A DNA stretch of 64,000 nt from contig NZ_JH636438.1 in assembly GCF_000255655.1 (NCBI RefSeq), positions 62,001 through 126,000 on the forward strand, written 5' to 3'. The DNA comes from Schlesneria paludicola DSM 18645. GTDB taxonomy: Bacteria > Planctomycetota > Planctomycetia > Planctomycetales > Planctomycetaceae. A program made the translations under genes and the position numbers. The notes beneath the pieces were generated by a model. The model was not told the origin of the DNA. It did not search any database and saw nothing but the letters and a program-made list of their open reading frames with translations. Positions 36,648 to 46,600 of this stretch are shown one piece after another (the first letter of the stretch is position 1; every line of letters starts with the position of its first letter).

Positions 36648-38162
36648 TTATGCCAAGAGTTCCGTGATGACTCGGCTGGATTCCGGCACGAGCGGAATCG
36701 GACGGCCTGTTCGATCGGGCAGGAAAATGTGCGGATCGATGCCCAGCAGGTGGTACATCGTCGCGAGGATATCTTTCGGCCCCACCGGATTCGACACCAC
36801 TTCTCCGGCGTGTTTGTCTGTCGCACCCACGACGCGGCCGCGTGCGATTCCGCCACCCGCAAACAATGCGGAGTACGCTTGTGACCAGTGATCACGACCG
36901 CCTCCGTCGCCGGAACTGAGCTTTGGCGTACGGCCATGTTCACTGATGCAGACGACCAGAGTGTCGTCGAGTTGTCCGCGACGATCCAGATCCAGAATCA
37001 GTCCCGAGAATGCCTTGTCGAACTGGGGCAGCAACTGGTCGACCATGCGAGGGAAGTGGTTCCAGTGCGTGTCCCAGGCGTCGCCGGCGATCCCATATTC
37101 GTCCCAGAAGACACTGACCAGCCGCGTTCCCGCGTCCAGCATTCGTCGGGCGGTGAGGCACGACTGGCCGAACAACGTCATTCCGTACATTTCACGCGTT
37201 TCTATCCGCTCTTGCCGCACGTCCAGCGCAGAGGTCACGGTTTGTGATTGGATCAACGAATGGGCCATCTGCTGAAAACTCGACAACGACTTACCGCGAC
37301 TGGAACGTTCGAGATCGCGTCGCGCGTCATCCATTTGTTCCAGCAGCGAGCGGCGGCGATTCAATCGATCCAGAGTCAGTTCAGCGGGCAGGCTGGTTGA
37401 TGCCATGCGGAAGGTGGCGTCTGGCTTGCACCCGATGTAGGGGTCAAAGATTTCCGAGCTGACGCCGCCCAGTTTCTTCCACACCGATCGATCGGCCTCG
37501 CCTTGAAATTCGGTCCAGACGGGATTGTAGGTTGATCCCAGGTAGGCGGCGTACGGTCCGGCTCGAAACACTTCCCCTGTGCGTTGGGAACTGAAGGGAA
37601 ATGGCAACGCGACATTCTGGGGAAACGCGGCCAAGCCACCGCGTCGCTGACGATCGACGTATTCCACGGCGCTGCCAAAATACGGATGATGTCGCGGATC
37701 GCTGGGGCTCAGTTCCATCGTGACGTCGATCACGGGAACGCCCGTCATGGCATGTGCCACGCCGTGCAGTGGATACTCGTGATGGATGGAACGCAGGACG
37801 GTCGTGCGATCCATCATCTTTGACATCAGCGGCAAGTGTTCGCAGACATCCAGTCCCGGCACGACGGACGGGATCGGCCGCATCGTGCCCCGGATTTCGA
37901 CCGGTGCTTCGGGCTTCATGTCGACGGTCTCCATCTGGCTGGGAGACCCATACAAAAACAGAATGATGCATCGTTTGGCGCTGCCAAACCCGTCGGGCAT
38001 GGTCCTCGCCGTTGCCGGACGCGATTCCGCGGCGCGGGCGGCGTCGGCTTGCAGCAACTGCGGCAAAGAGAGGCCCATCAAGCCCGAACCGCCGACTTCG
38101 AGCAGTTCCCGACGAGTCAGTCCGGTGCACAGCTTTCGGGGCGAACTCAGCAATCGTAGCAT
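36648..38162 (-). CDS. DUF1501 family protein with Tat signal
   Basis: 504 residues from the ATG at 38162, preceded by AGGAAA. The N-terminus reads TRRELLEVGGSGLMGLSLPQLL, a twin-arginine export signal. The body holds the DUF1501 landmarks CIILFLYGSPSQMETVDMKP, TVLRSIHHEYPLHGVAHAMTG, WDTHWNHFPRMVDQLLPQFD and VCISEHGRTPKLSSGDGGGRDHW. These resemble alkaline-phosphatase-superfamily metal sites. The family is characteristic of planctomycetes and usually lies next to a DUF1549 cytochrome protein; here its partner is a WD40 protein instead. Enzymatic function is not established. Confidence 0.92.
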   Translation of the reverse strand: MLRLLSSPRKLCTGLTRRELLEVGGSGLMGLSLPQLLQADAARAAESRPATARTMPDGFGSAKRCIILFLYGSPSQMETVDMKPEAPVEIRGTMRPIPSVVPGLDVCEHLPLMSKMMDRTTVLRSIHHEYPLHGVAHAMTGVPVIDVTMELSPSDPRHHPYFGSAVEYVDRQRRGGLAAFPQNVALPFPFSSQRTGEVFRAGPYAAYLGSTYNPVWTEFQGEADRSVWKKLGGVSSEIFDPYIGCKPDATFRMASTSLPAELTLDRLNRRRSLLEQMDDARRDLERSSRGKSLSSFQQMAHSLIQSQTVTSALDVRQERIETREMYGMTLFGQSCLTARRMLDAGTRLVSVFWDEYGIAGDAWDTHWNHFPRMVDQLLPQFDKAFSGLILDLDRRGQLDDTLVVCISEHGRTPKLSSGDGGGRDHWSQAYSALFAGGGIARGRVVGATDKHAGEVVSNPVGPKDILATMYHLLGIDPHIFLPDRTGRPIPLVPESSRVITELLA

Positions 38163-38538
38163 CGAGGATTTCCTTTGAAACAACAGATCAAAATTATCCT
38201 ATGCTATCGGCGTTTCGACCCGCAACCCGCAGTTCTGTGTCCCTTCGGATTACCAATGACGTGTACACGTGTTGTGTTGGTGGCGAACTTGAACTGAATC
38301 TCGACAAGCAACCGGCTGGGAATTGAGCATCTTGATTTACTTGATCGAGTTCCTCGGTAACTCCTGTTTGCGTCAGGGTTTGAATGTGCTCAACGCTATC
38401 TTGCTCATTTGATCGCCTTGAGCATTATGGCTTGGTCGCTTCATCAGAGTTCCAAGAGGTTGGTGTGCGGCATCTCCCTGAATTTGAGGATTCCGCCAAT
38501 CCTGCGATCCAAACATCGTGCACCTGCTTTCATGAATC

Positions 38539-38586
38539 AACCGTTCACAACCCGAAGAGAGGGGGACGGGCACATTTTCCCGGTTC
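38539..38586. repeat. Family 1 MITE-like element, half copy C
   Basis: AACCGTTCACA, GAGGGGGACGGGCACATTTTCC and adjoining bases match, in reverse orientation, the right arm of the family 1 palindromes at 13661 and 16638. The other arm is missing; a family 2 element begins within about five bases of the break. No gene is visible in the surrounding 38163-38857 stretch. Confidence 0.6.
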
Positions 38587-38590
38587 AATT

Positions 38591-38724
38591 CCCTCGTTGC
38601 CAAGCTCCCGCTTGGCAATGCCTCTTCGGATCTCGGTTTCTGTCGAGCAGAAAAGTGGCCTGGGACCATCGTACATTTCTGATGTGTCTGAAGCGTTGAC
38701 AAGCGCGAGCTTGGCAACGAGGGG
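38591..38724. repeat. Family 2 REP-pair element, copy 1
   Basis: About 134 bases bounded by inverted ends. The left end CCCTCGTTGCCAAGC...GCTTGGCAA is itself a hairpin, and the right end is its imperfect inverse ending GGCAACGAGGGG. The internal sequence (TTTCTGTCGAGCAG...ACATTTCTGA) matches the reversed interior of the copy at 48816-48951, so the two are copies of one mobile unit in opposite orientation. Confidence 0.7.
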
Positions 38725-38857
38725 AAACAAGTCTGTCAGGCCGACCATTCGAATGCGATGTAATGGAGGTCATGATAGAGATTGCCCCCCGATCTGTCCC
38801 CATCAAAACCACCGTAGTTTCCAAACGTTTGGAAGGTGAATTCTGCAATTCGCTTTG

Positions 38858-39313
38858 TTATTCAGCGATATTCCAGAAACCCATGGCAATGCCAATTGAA
38901 ACGGTGATCCAGTTCGTTGCCAGCATACACACCAACATTCCAGTCGTGACTAGCAAAGTTAGAAAGAGTGCCTTTAAGGCTCGGATTCCGCGCGTTCGGA
39001 AGAGATAAATTGGAAAGGCCACGACGAAGAATAGCACCAATGTCGTTGATGCCAACTTCCCGAATCCCCGGCCCCGTTCGTTTGCGTCCGCAGAACACCA
39101 AGATAAAGCCAGGATGGAAATTGGCAGCGAGGCGAGGCCGTCGATCAGTCGATCGCCTGCTGGAAGAAAGCAATATATGGCGCCGAGCGCTGCGGAATAG
39201 ACGAACAGCCAAACAACAATTCGTCGTTTTTTCGCAGAATAACTTGTTTCGGGAGGATATGTGGGGCCGTCATCGGCGATGACGTCGGTCGATTCGGATT
39301 GCTGATTGATCAT
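38858..39313 (-). CDS. Small four-helix membrane protein
   Basis: 151 residues from the ATG at 39313; the frame is open further upstream but enters repeat sequence. A polar N-terminus (QQSESTDVIADD) precedes four hydrophobic segments: IVVWLFVYSAALGAIYCFL, LASLPISILALSWC, LVLFFVVAFPIYLFR and LFLTLLVTTGMLVCMLATNWI. I know no family name. It is isolated between repeat-filled gaps. Confidence 0.6.
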   Translation of the reverse strand: MINQQSESTDVIADDGPTYPPETSYSAKKRRIVVWLFVYSAALGAIYCFLPAGDRLIDGLASLPISILALSWCSADANERGRGFGKLASTTLVLFFVVAFPIYLFRTRGIRALKALFLTLLVTTGMLVCMLATNWITVSIGIAMGFWNIAE

Positions 39314-39483
39314 GTAAAGGCACAAAAAAAGATTGCCGTGCAGTCTTCGCCGTCGCGGATTGGGATTATCGCTGCTCCTCGTTCCATAACAACATGGTAA
39401 GGGATCAAGCTTCGTAAGTGGTACCTTGAGTTGGATTGGGATGGCCGATTCGGACCGCTTGGCAGCGTCTGTTCCAAAACCCC

Positions 39484-39555
39484 CGTTGGGCAACGCTGTG
39501 AAGGATTTTTTGCTGAGTTTTGTGTGCCACTGGCTATGCCAGTGCCCTGTCCGCA
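39484..39555 (+). repeat. Family 4 repeat, left copy of inverted pair
   Basis: GGGCAACGCTGTGAAG...TTTGTGTGCCACTGGCTATGCC is inverted at 39660-39745. Each copy holds the hairpin CACTGGC-TAT/GTA-GCCAGTG, a REP-like core. The pair occupies part of the 550-base gap between two divergent genes. Confidence 0.65.
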
Positions 39556-39659
39556 TTCATCCAAAGCAGGACAATGACGGTAGGTGATAGGTCATTTGAT
39601 AAGGGTTTGTGCTGAAACAAGGATTGCCGTTGGATTCCCAAACAACGGTGTTTTGAATT

Positions 39660-39745
39660 CCTGTATCCCCTTGCACTGGCGTAGCCAGTGGCACACGAAA
39701 ACAATGGATAAATGCTTCACAGCGTTGCCCATTGGGCCTGGAAAC
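39660..39745 (-). repeat. Family 4 repeat, right copy of inverted pair
   Basis: Inverted partner of 39484-39555, about 105 bases away. The core hairpin is CACTGGC-GTA-GCCAGTG. I see no gene between or around the two copies in the gap 39314-39867. Confidence 0.65.
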
Positions 39746-39867
39746 CCGCGGCGTGTTCTTTGTGGCACGTTCTTTCGAGAACGGAATGGAGTGGGGTACA
39801 CTCTCGAATGAGTGCACTGCAGCATGACAACACCGTAACAGCATGACACGCCGCGTCAGGACATCGT

Positions 39868-40389
39868 ATGGATCAACGAACTTGGGAGCAGGTTGAGCCT
39901 CAGTTGGCCGAGATGGCGAGCGAGCTTGAGCGGCTGTTGGCATCACCTGACGCGACAAAACTTCGCGATATGCTGGCGAAGGTATCGCGGACCATGCCGC
40001 GTCATCATTCGGCCAGCCTGAATTGCGCCCTGGAGATCTTTGATTCTCAACGCGAGAAATCGTTCCCGGTGCTGACGATCGGAATGGGCGTGTCCGAGTT
40101 GGGCGAGGTCTTTTCAACATTGGGTGAATCGGGCTCACATCGCTATATCGTGAATGGTGAGATCGAAGTCGTTCCGCAGGATCGCTGTCCGAAATGCCTG
40201 GATGAATGGGGTTTCAAGTGGATCTGTCACCAGTGCCCTCATTGTGACGCGCAGCTTGGGGTCAATTGCTGGATGTTGCTGGATTCGGACAGGTGTCCGA
40301 ACTGCGAAGACGGCACAGTTTCGGCCGATGATCCTCACTGCCATCAATGCGGAGTTTTCATCGATCCCAAGTTCGTGCGCTGGGGGTGA
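39868..40389 (+). CDS. Zinc-ribbon protein preceding an RDD membrane protein
   Basis: 173 residues. The first 110 are helical and soluble (WEQVEPQLAEMASELERLL). The last 60 hold several CxxC pairs: DRCPKCLDEWG, WICHQCPHCDAQ, DRCPNCEDG and HCHQCG. These would bind two zinc ions in a double ribbon. CAGGA lies before the ATG. It ends six bases before the RDD gene start, so the two are co-transcribed and probably work together at the membrane. No known family name is recognised. Confidence 0.65.
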   Translation: MDQRTWEQVEPQLAEMASELERLLASPDATKLRDMLAKVSRTMPRHHSASLNCALEIFDSQREKSFPVLTIGMGVSELGEVFSTLGESGSHRYIVNGEIEVVPQDRCPKCLDEWGFKWICHQCPHCDAQLGVNCWMLLDSDRCPNCEDGTVSADDPHCHQCGVFIDPKFVRWG

Positions 40390-40395
40390 CGCGTT

Positions 40396-42270
40396 GTGTT
40401 GTCGCCGATGAATGATTTCGGTTGGAGTTTTCGCCGCATCGCTGCCTCGGCGGCATTTGTGCTTGTGAGCCTTGTTCTGCCCCTGGGGATCATCGGTTTG
40501 ACCGTCGCGTCGCTCGTGTCGGGTGACGCCACGCGAACTCCAGAGGGGGAATGGAAGTGCTACGATGGTGGGGTGCTTGATCAAGGCTCGCTTGTGTTCC
40601 CCGTTCAGCGGAATCTCAGGGGGATTTCCAATTCCACCATGGGGTTTGAAGCACGGATCAGGCGCTTGGATTTGAAGTCCGGCGTCGAAAGCGACACTGG
40701 CGTCGTCGTTGCCAATCAAGGGATCAATCTGCAATTGGTCAATGAGGAACTGCTTGTCTGGACCCGACAAGGCATCCACCGATGGGACGACTCGTCTCTC
40801 GTGAAGATCGCCGATTCGCACAGTTGCCTGAGAGTTCGAAATCATCCATTCCTTTATGATGAGCATCTCACACAAGTGGTCGAGGCGGAGGACGGAGGTT
40901 TTCGGTTGATGCATTTGATCGATGACGCATGGGTTAAGGGACTCAAGATTCGATTGCCTGAAACAGACTGCGACTGGCACGAAGACCCGAAAACAGGCAA
41001 AGCCAGACTGCAATCGCGTGCGCCTTCTTTGCCTCTTCCAACTGGAGGGGCAGTGCCATGGATTCATCTGATGGTCGCGCAACACGCGGGGAAAACGCAC
41101 CTTCTCTTGAACACGATCCCCAATGGGCTGTACGCATACCGTCACGGATTCGAGTTTGAGGATCCCGAGTGTGCGTCGGCCCAAGCGCCCGCGAATGCGT
41201 CGGTCGATGTTTCGGGCTGGGAACCTGTGCCACTTCTTGTGAGTGGTGATCGATGCGCGGGGATCGTCTGTGATCGTGATGGTCTGCTCGTGGCATCGAC
41301 AAAATCGTTGGAGCCAATCCGGATGATTCGTCGAACCGACGTCGGTCACTGGCAGGAGGTTGTCGCGGTCGAAGGGGTCAAGTTGCGGTGCACGCCGCAA
41401 CTCTTCGTCGATGCTGCGACTGAAACGGCGTATGTGTTCGACGCGTATCGGCCGTGGAGCTATGCGGCTTTGTATCCCATTGAACAGAATTCCATTTTGC
41501 CGGCTGATCCGGTCTGGTCGCTTGAGGTTCGCAAGTACCTGGCTCGCTGGCTGGCTCTATTGGCGGCGGTGCTCGTCGGCTGGTTGGTTCATCTGATCAC
41601 GCTGACGTGCGGCACAGAGTTGCTCGCCCTTCGCAGGCCTGAAAACGGCTACGAATTCGGCAATCAAAGCGCGATTCTCGCCACGACATGGCGACGTGGG
41701 TTCGCGTTTTCCGTTGATGCGTTGGCTGTCGCGTTGATTCTGTCGATGGTTCTGGCAATTTCACTACGAGATCCGAATCTCCGTTGGCACGACGGCGACG
41801 AACGAGACCTGTGTCAAACGCTTTATGATGTCGAAGACATTCTGCTGAAGCGACCGCGAGAAAGTGATCAGATGAACCTGGCGAACTATCCGCGTTTTGA
41901 GTACTTCGCGACGATTTTTCGTGGCCGTCCTGACCTCTACAGTTCTGCACTTGCGACAAGTCTCATCGTCTGCGGCCTGAAGATCTACGTTGAAGGCCGG
42001 TTTGGGGTGACGCCCGGCAAATGGTTCATGGGGATCCGGAGCGTGGGTTCGACATTGCGTCCCTGCGGGTTTGCACGTGCGCTGGTTCGCAGGGTTCTGT
42101 ATGTGGTCGACATCCTGTGTTTCATCACGCCGCTTCCGGCCGCAATCAGCATGATGTTTTCCTCCCATCGTCAGCGGTTGGGGGATCGTGTGTCGGATAC
42201 TGTCGTGATTCGCCGGAGGTCGGGCTCTCCTTCGAGAACCCGACTTGAGATTAAGCATCCACAAAATTAG
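40396..42270 (+). CDS. RDD-family membrane protein with large extracytoplasmic domain
   Basis: 624 residues from a GTG with GGGGGTG upstream. One N-terminal transmembrane helix (AASAAFVLVSLVLPLGIIGLTVASLV) is followed by about 340 extracytoplasmic residues that look beta-rich. A further helix (WLALLAAVLVGWLVHLITL) leads to the C-terminal RDD domain: RRGFAFSVDALAVALILSMV, KIYVEGRFGVTPGKWFMGIRSV and the late RLGDRVSDTVVIRR. RDD domains are membrane units with proposed transport roles. The large middle domain is unusual for the family. Its 3' end overlaps the convergent HTH gene by 20 bases. Confidence 0.75.
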   Translation: MLSPMNDFGWSFRRIAASAAFVLVSLVLPLGIIGLTVASLVSGDATRTPEGEWKCYDGGVLDQGSLVFPVQRNLRGISNSTMGFEARIRRLDLKSGVESDTGVVVANQGINLQLVNEELLVWTRQGIHRWDDSSLVKIADSHSCLRVRNHPFLYDEHLTQVVEAEDGGFRLMHLIDDAWVKGLKIRLPETDCDWHEDPKTGKARLQSRAPSLPLPTGGAVPWIHLMVAQHAGKTHLLLNTIPNGLYAYRHGFEFEDPECASAQAPANASVDVSGWEPVPLLVSGDRCAGIVCDRDGLLVASTKSLEPIRMIRRTDVGHWQEVVAVEGVKLRCTPQLFVDAATETAYVFDAYRPWSYAALYPIEQNSILPADPVWSLEVRKYLARWLALLAAVLVGWLVHLITLTCGTELLALRRPENGYEFGNQSAILATTWRRGFAFSVDALAVALILSMVLAISLRDPNLRWHDGDERDLCQTLYDVEDILLKRPRESDQMNLANYPRFEYFATIFRGRPDLYSSALATSLIVCGLKIYVEGRFGVTPGKWFMGIRSVGSTLRPCGFARALVRRVLYVVDILCFITPLPAAISMMFSSHRQRLGDRVSDTVVIRRRSGSPSRTRLEIKHPQN

Positions 42271-42748
42271 GCCAAAGAACTTTTGGATTCACTCCAAGCG
42301 CTTCGGCGATGCGTTTTATCGTTTTCCGCTGTGGCCGACTTTGTCGTTTCAAGAGATTGGAAACCGCCGGTTGAGTGGTCCCCATCTGAGCCGCGAGCTG
42401 GGCCTGGGAAATGCCTTTCGATTCCATCAATGTTTGCACGGTCTCTGCAAAGTTCCGTTCCTCGTCGATGAGTTCCTGTTCCGCCGTTTGTGCCTCGGGC
42501 GATGCATGGAATGCGTTGTTTTCTTCTCGGATCATGGCCGAACGCGAAGGGAAGATTGCTTCGTCAATGACATCCCACGCATGGGATTGTGCTTCCGAAG
42601 GCGCGTTCTTGTTTCGAAGAATTTTGAACATTCGCGCCACGATCTCTTGAATCTTAGGGTCGCATTCATCAAGTGCACATTGAACTTCGAGGTAGAACTG
42701 AAGTGCCGTCTTTGAAAGGACTTTTTCTGCCTGAAATAACGTTGCCAT
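42251..42748 (-). CDS. HigA-like XRE-family antitoxin/regulator
   Basis: 165 residues from the ATG at 42748, with AAGGAG at the right distance. The N-terminal 100 residues are helical. The C-terminus is a Cro/C1-type helix-turn-helix (VQTLMESKGISQAQLAAQMGTTQPAVSNLL, then TIKRIAEALGV). The layout resembles antitoxins that also repress their own promoter. The preceding gene on the same strand occupies the toxin position but is interrupted by a stop codon. Its 3' end overlaps the RDD gene tail to tail by 20 bases. Confidence 0.75.
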   Translation of the reverse strand: MATLFQAEKVLSKTALQFYLEVQCALDECDPKIQEIVARMFKILRNKNAPSEAQSHAWDVIDEAIFPSRSAMIREENNAFHASPEAQTAEQELIDEERNFAETVQTLMESKGISQAQLAAQMGTTQPAVSNLLKRQSRPQRKTIKRIAEALGVNPKVLWPNFVDA

Positions 42749-43229
42749 TATCATTCTCCTTGCACGGAACTCTTGGCAACCCGGAGTGCTGATCGAGTTC
42801 CTGTGCTTCGGTTGAGTCATAGTATCGGATGACAATCAAATTGCGCAATTCAGCGAAGATGCTCAGCATGTGCTCGTCGAGCTGATGATCATTCTTTGCG
42901 ACGACGGAGAGTATCCAAATCCTGCATCGATCCTCGTCTCCCAACGGAGATGGCGCCTTGTAGAAGATGGCACTCAGGTTATTCATTCCTGCGATTGTCT
43001 CATCGATTCGAAGTTCAAAGATGTCCAGCGCCTGCAATTCTTGAATCTGTTGTCATTCCAGAACCGTCGTTCCATAGCTCTCGCTTGCATCTGGAAAGTG
43101 CGCTAGCAGCGCTAAGTGATGTTCGAGCGCAAGACGGTCTCGAGCGGCCGTCAGAAGCTCGGCAATCCGGCTAATTGCTGTGGGAGTTGGAACCACCCAA
43201 AACCGACCGAATCTGTTGATGCTTTCCAT
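42669..43229 (-). pseudogene. Toxin-position gene interrupted by in-frame TGA
   Basis: An ATG at 43229 with a strong GGAGGTG ribosome site opens a frame of 58 codons (MESINRFGRFWVVPTPTA...). It ends in TGA at 43055-43053. The same frame continues uninterrupted for 128 more codons to 42669 (QQIQELQALDIFELRID, AIFYK, RIWILSVVAKNDHQLDEHM, NLIVIRYYD). Together they would make a protein of about 186 residues. The latter part has the short strand/helix texture of RelE/HigB-like toxins, but I cannot assign the family. Its 3' end overlaps the antitoxin gene by 80 bases. The simplest reading is toxin loss by a nonsense change; sequencing error is possible. Confidence 0.55.
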
Positions 43230-43657
43230 CGCGTGGACACCTCCATGATTTGCCGATTGGTGTCGTCGCCGGATTGCCCGTTGGTATCACACAATCGACC
43301 GTCCTACAAGACGATTATCACATAATATGCAGAGTTGGCAATTAAATAATCTATGAATATTTCAAAAATGCCCGCAGCGACGCACTGGGGAGTGTATCTG
43401 TTGATGTTTGTTGGGGGCCAAGGTTCAAGTGGTGATTTGAATCACTTTCGCCTGCAGTCTGGGGACTGCAGCGGTGTGCCGGAGAAACACTGCGGGGGGT
43501 GGTGATCTGATTGTCGGTGATGTCAGGTTGGTGGACTGTAACCGATTTGTATTAAGTCAGTTGCGTCGGAAATTTTTGGGCCTGTCGAGGGTTGGCATGG
43601 GCTTTGTATTGCGGCCTTCCAACGGGTGCAATCAATCCATTTCTTGCGGAGGCTGGC
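43230..43657. other. AT-rich intergenic region between TA-like pair and giant membrane gene
   Basis: About 430 bases between divergent genes. The left part holds the candidate promoter for the toxin/antitoxin pair. The right part, before 43658, includes an open frame that I judge non-coding and the ribosome site of the large membrane gene. Confidence 0.4.
43314..43341 (-). promoter_or_regulatory. Candidate promoter of the toxin/antitoxin pair
   Basis: On the minus strand TTGCCA and GATAAT are separated by 16 bases in an AT-rich setting, about 85 bases upstream of the ATG at 43229. An antitoxin operator would be expected here, but I could not define an inverted repeat. Confidence 0.4.
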
Positions 43658-46600
43658 ATGAGTCATTCGACCGAACCGCGATCACCGATCCTGCGATTTC
43701 TGAATGCGTTCTTTCAGGAGGAGAACATCAAGTGGATCCTGGGAATTGGGGTCTGCATTCTGCTGGGGTCGTCGTTGAGACTCGTCACGATGCACTGGAA
43801 CGAGTGCACGCCGGTTTGGAAGTATTTGATTCTGTTGGGGTACACCGGGATCGTCTTTCCCCTGGGTGAACTCAGCTACCACAAGCTGGGGCTGCGGAAG
43901 ACGGGGACGGTGCTGCTGGCTTTGACCGTGCTGCTGATCCCGCTCAGTTTTCTGGCACTGCACTGGGTGCGGCCGCACGAAGTCACGTCGACGTTTGATC
44001 TGGTCCACAACACCAGTTTGGCGGGGCTGCTTGCCCTGAATCTGTTGTGGAGTTCGTTTGCGGCACACCGCATCTTCCGACATTTTCTGCGTGACGTGCA
44101 GCCGACCTTTCTGGTGTCGTACCTGTTGCTGTGCGTGGCGGGGGCGGTGGTTCCTGGTTTACCGACGGCCTGGGCACCGGTTCTGACGCTATTCCTGTGG
44201 GCCGTGTTTACGGCGGGAACCGTCAAGGTGAATCGCCATGTGTTCTGGATGACCGAAGAGCATCGTCTGCCGCGGATCTTTGGTTTCTTCCCGATTCTGC
44301 TACTGGGGGCTCAGTTTGCCGTTGTCCTGGTGTTTGGGCTGGCCGGACATCTGACTCTGGCCTGGATGGGATTTCTCTGCACTCTGATCGCACTGCCGAT
44401 TTTGTTAACCGCCGATACGGTGGCCCGAGTGTTTGAGCAACGCACGGGCGGATTGGTAAGACCAATTCCTTGGAGCATCAGTGGTCCGCTGATGTTGGGA
44501 ATCATCTTTTGCGTGGCGGGTGTCATGCTCGCCTTGACGGCATTCCCGGCGAGCGGAGCCGTGGTGCCGACGGCGGCGATTGCGGCCGTGATCATGGCCG
44601 TGGTGGCACGGAGGACCCAGAAGGCGGCCTTCGTTTGGGGGATGGTGTTGTGTGTCATGGCCTGTTATCAGACCAGTCCGGTGTTCTTCAAAGAGCTGGT
44701 TCTGCAGGTGCGTGATCAGGCGGCCGCGGCCGTTCATGAGGCCCGATTGCCGTACGCCTTTTACGGTTTGACGTATGGGCCGCTGATCGTGGTGTTTTCA
44801 GTGATCGCCCATATGCTGCGGCGTCGCGGGGTGTCGTTGTTTGCCGCACCGCTACGACAGACCGCGTGCGGACTGAGTTTGATTCTGCTGGCGGTTTCGT
44901 TCACGCATCCGTCTGCGATTTTGCCGGTGTCGTTGGTGATCTGTCCGATGTTCTGTGTCCAGCTCGTGCTGTTCCGACAACGGCTGTTGTTGATTCCTGT
45001 GGCGATTGCGTTTCTCGCGGGGGCGTATGGTCTACCCCTGTTCTGCGAGCGGATCTATGACGTTCCCGTCTCGATGGAACTGGCGCTCCTGATTTGGACC
45101 GCGGCCGCGGGATTGTTGCTGTTGCCTGGAGCTCTCGTGGATCGGTGGAGTCGTTCCGTTCCCGCGCCCGTAGGTCATGTGATTCCGCATTTCGTTGTGG
45201 ACAACGTCTGTCAGCTCTTCAGTCTGATTGCGACCTTGGGGGTTTCGATCCTGTGGATCGTCCAGATTCATCGTCATTGGCCATGGTTGGAAGGAATTTC
45301 CGGTTTGCTGCTTGCCGGGGTGATCGCAGGTTTGCTGGTCTGTCATGCATTGCGCTGGGTGAACTCGTTGTTGGCGGAATGGTCGCTGGTCTACGTCACC
45401 TACTTTGCGTGGACCTGGATACAACCATCCCCCGCGACAGAGAATTCATTCGTCAACTCCACCATGTTTCTGTTGGGGGCGCAGTGGCTCTTGAGCTATC
45501 TGCTGGAGCGATGTCCCGAGACACGAATGGCACGGACGTACGCTCGTCCTCTGACCAACGTCAGCTTCTACGGGATGGGGATCCTCTTCGCCCTATCGGG
45601 CTGCCGCTGGATCTTGGCGCACATCGCGCCCGTGACTGTGCCGCTGACGACGGGTTTGGTACTCCTGGCATGGTCCTTTGATGCCGCGCGGCGCTTTCAA
45701 CGGTATCGACTGGCAACGGTGGCCTGGTTCGGATTGCTGCTCTTCTGCAGCAGCGTCATGGCGGATCGGTACCGACTCTCTGATCTCGGTTCCTGGCTGG
45801 TCGTCTGGACGCTTGCGGGATATGGGCTGCTTACTGTCCAGCAGATTCTTCAACGCGTTCTGCGATGGGATGACGATGGGACGTTCGACGGAGTGTCCGC
45901 TCGTTTGCCCGAATTTCACCGAGGGATTCAGGTTTGTCTGCTTCCCCTTTCCGTGATCCTGCCAGCGCTATTCCTGCTGGTCACGGTCGCCAGTCTTCTG
46001 GTTCTTGACTGGCCGCATCGTCTGGCCGGGGGGCTGGCCTTGGGCGGGATGGTGATGCTGCGGCAGTGTCGCATGGGGTTCAGTGTGTTCGCCCTGTTCT
46101 GGCCGCTCTTGAACTGGTCTTTACTGGCGACGGTCATGACGGCGCTCGTGCCTGAAAGTCGATCGATCTTCGGGCTGACGCCGGCGGATCTGAAAGCCTG
46201 CGGTTTGCCGCTGGCGATGTCTGCCGCGATTAGTGTCTGGTTCTTCGAATGGACGGCGCCGCGAAAGCTGGTGTCCCATCTCGCCATTCTGGGGACTCAT
46301 CAGCTGTTGCTCGTTGTGACCTCGCTTTCGCTGCTCGCCGGAGCGTTGACCTGGTACGCACCGGGAACGTGGTCGACGGTGGATCTGATTTATGTCGCTG
46401 TGGCGGGAGTCTGTCTGACGGGTTGTACGTTGATGATTGCGATTCGGTCGCAAGTGGTCGAGCACGTCTGGTCGGCTCAGCTTGCGCTGTTCGGATCGCT
46501 GGTCTATCTGGGTGTGGCTGCCGCCTGGCCGTTGACCGATCCGGCGTTGGGTTACGTGTGCCTCCTGGCGGGACTGATCTTTTGGTCGGTGGGAGCCCTG

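Noticed and set aside
40135-41400. A 421-codon frame opposite the zinc-ribbon and RDD genes
   Set aside because: It spans two good genes in antisense and has no domain or proper start.
42669-43229. Selenocysteine at the in-frame TGA
   Set aside because: The codon is followed by Gln in a region without redox motif, and I see no convincing SECIS-like hairpin directly after it. A nonsense change or an error is simpler.
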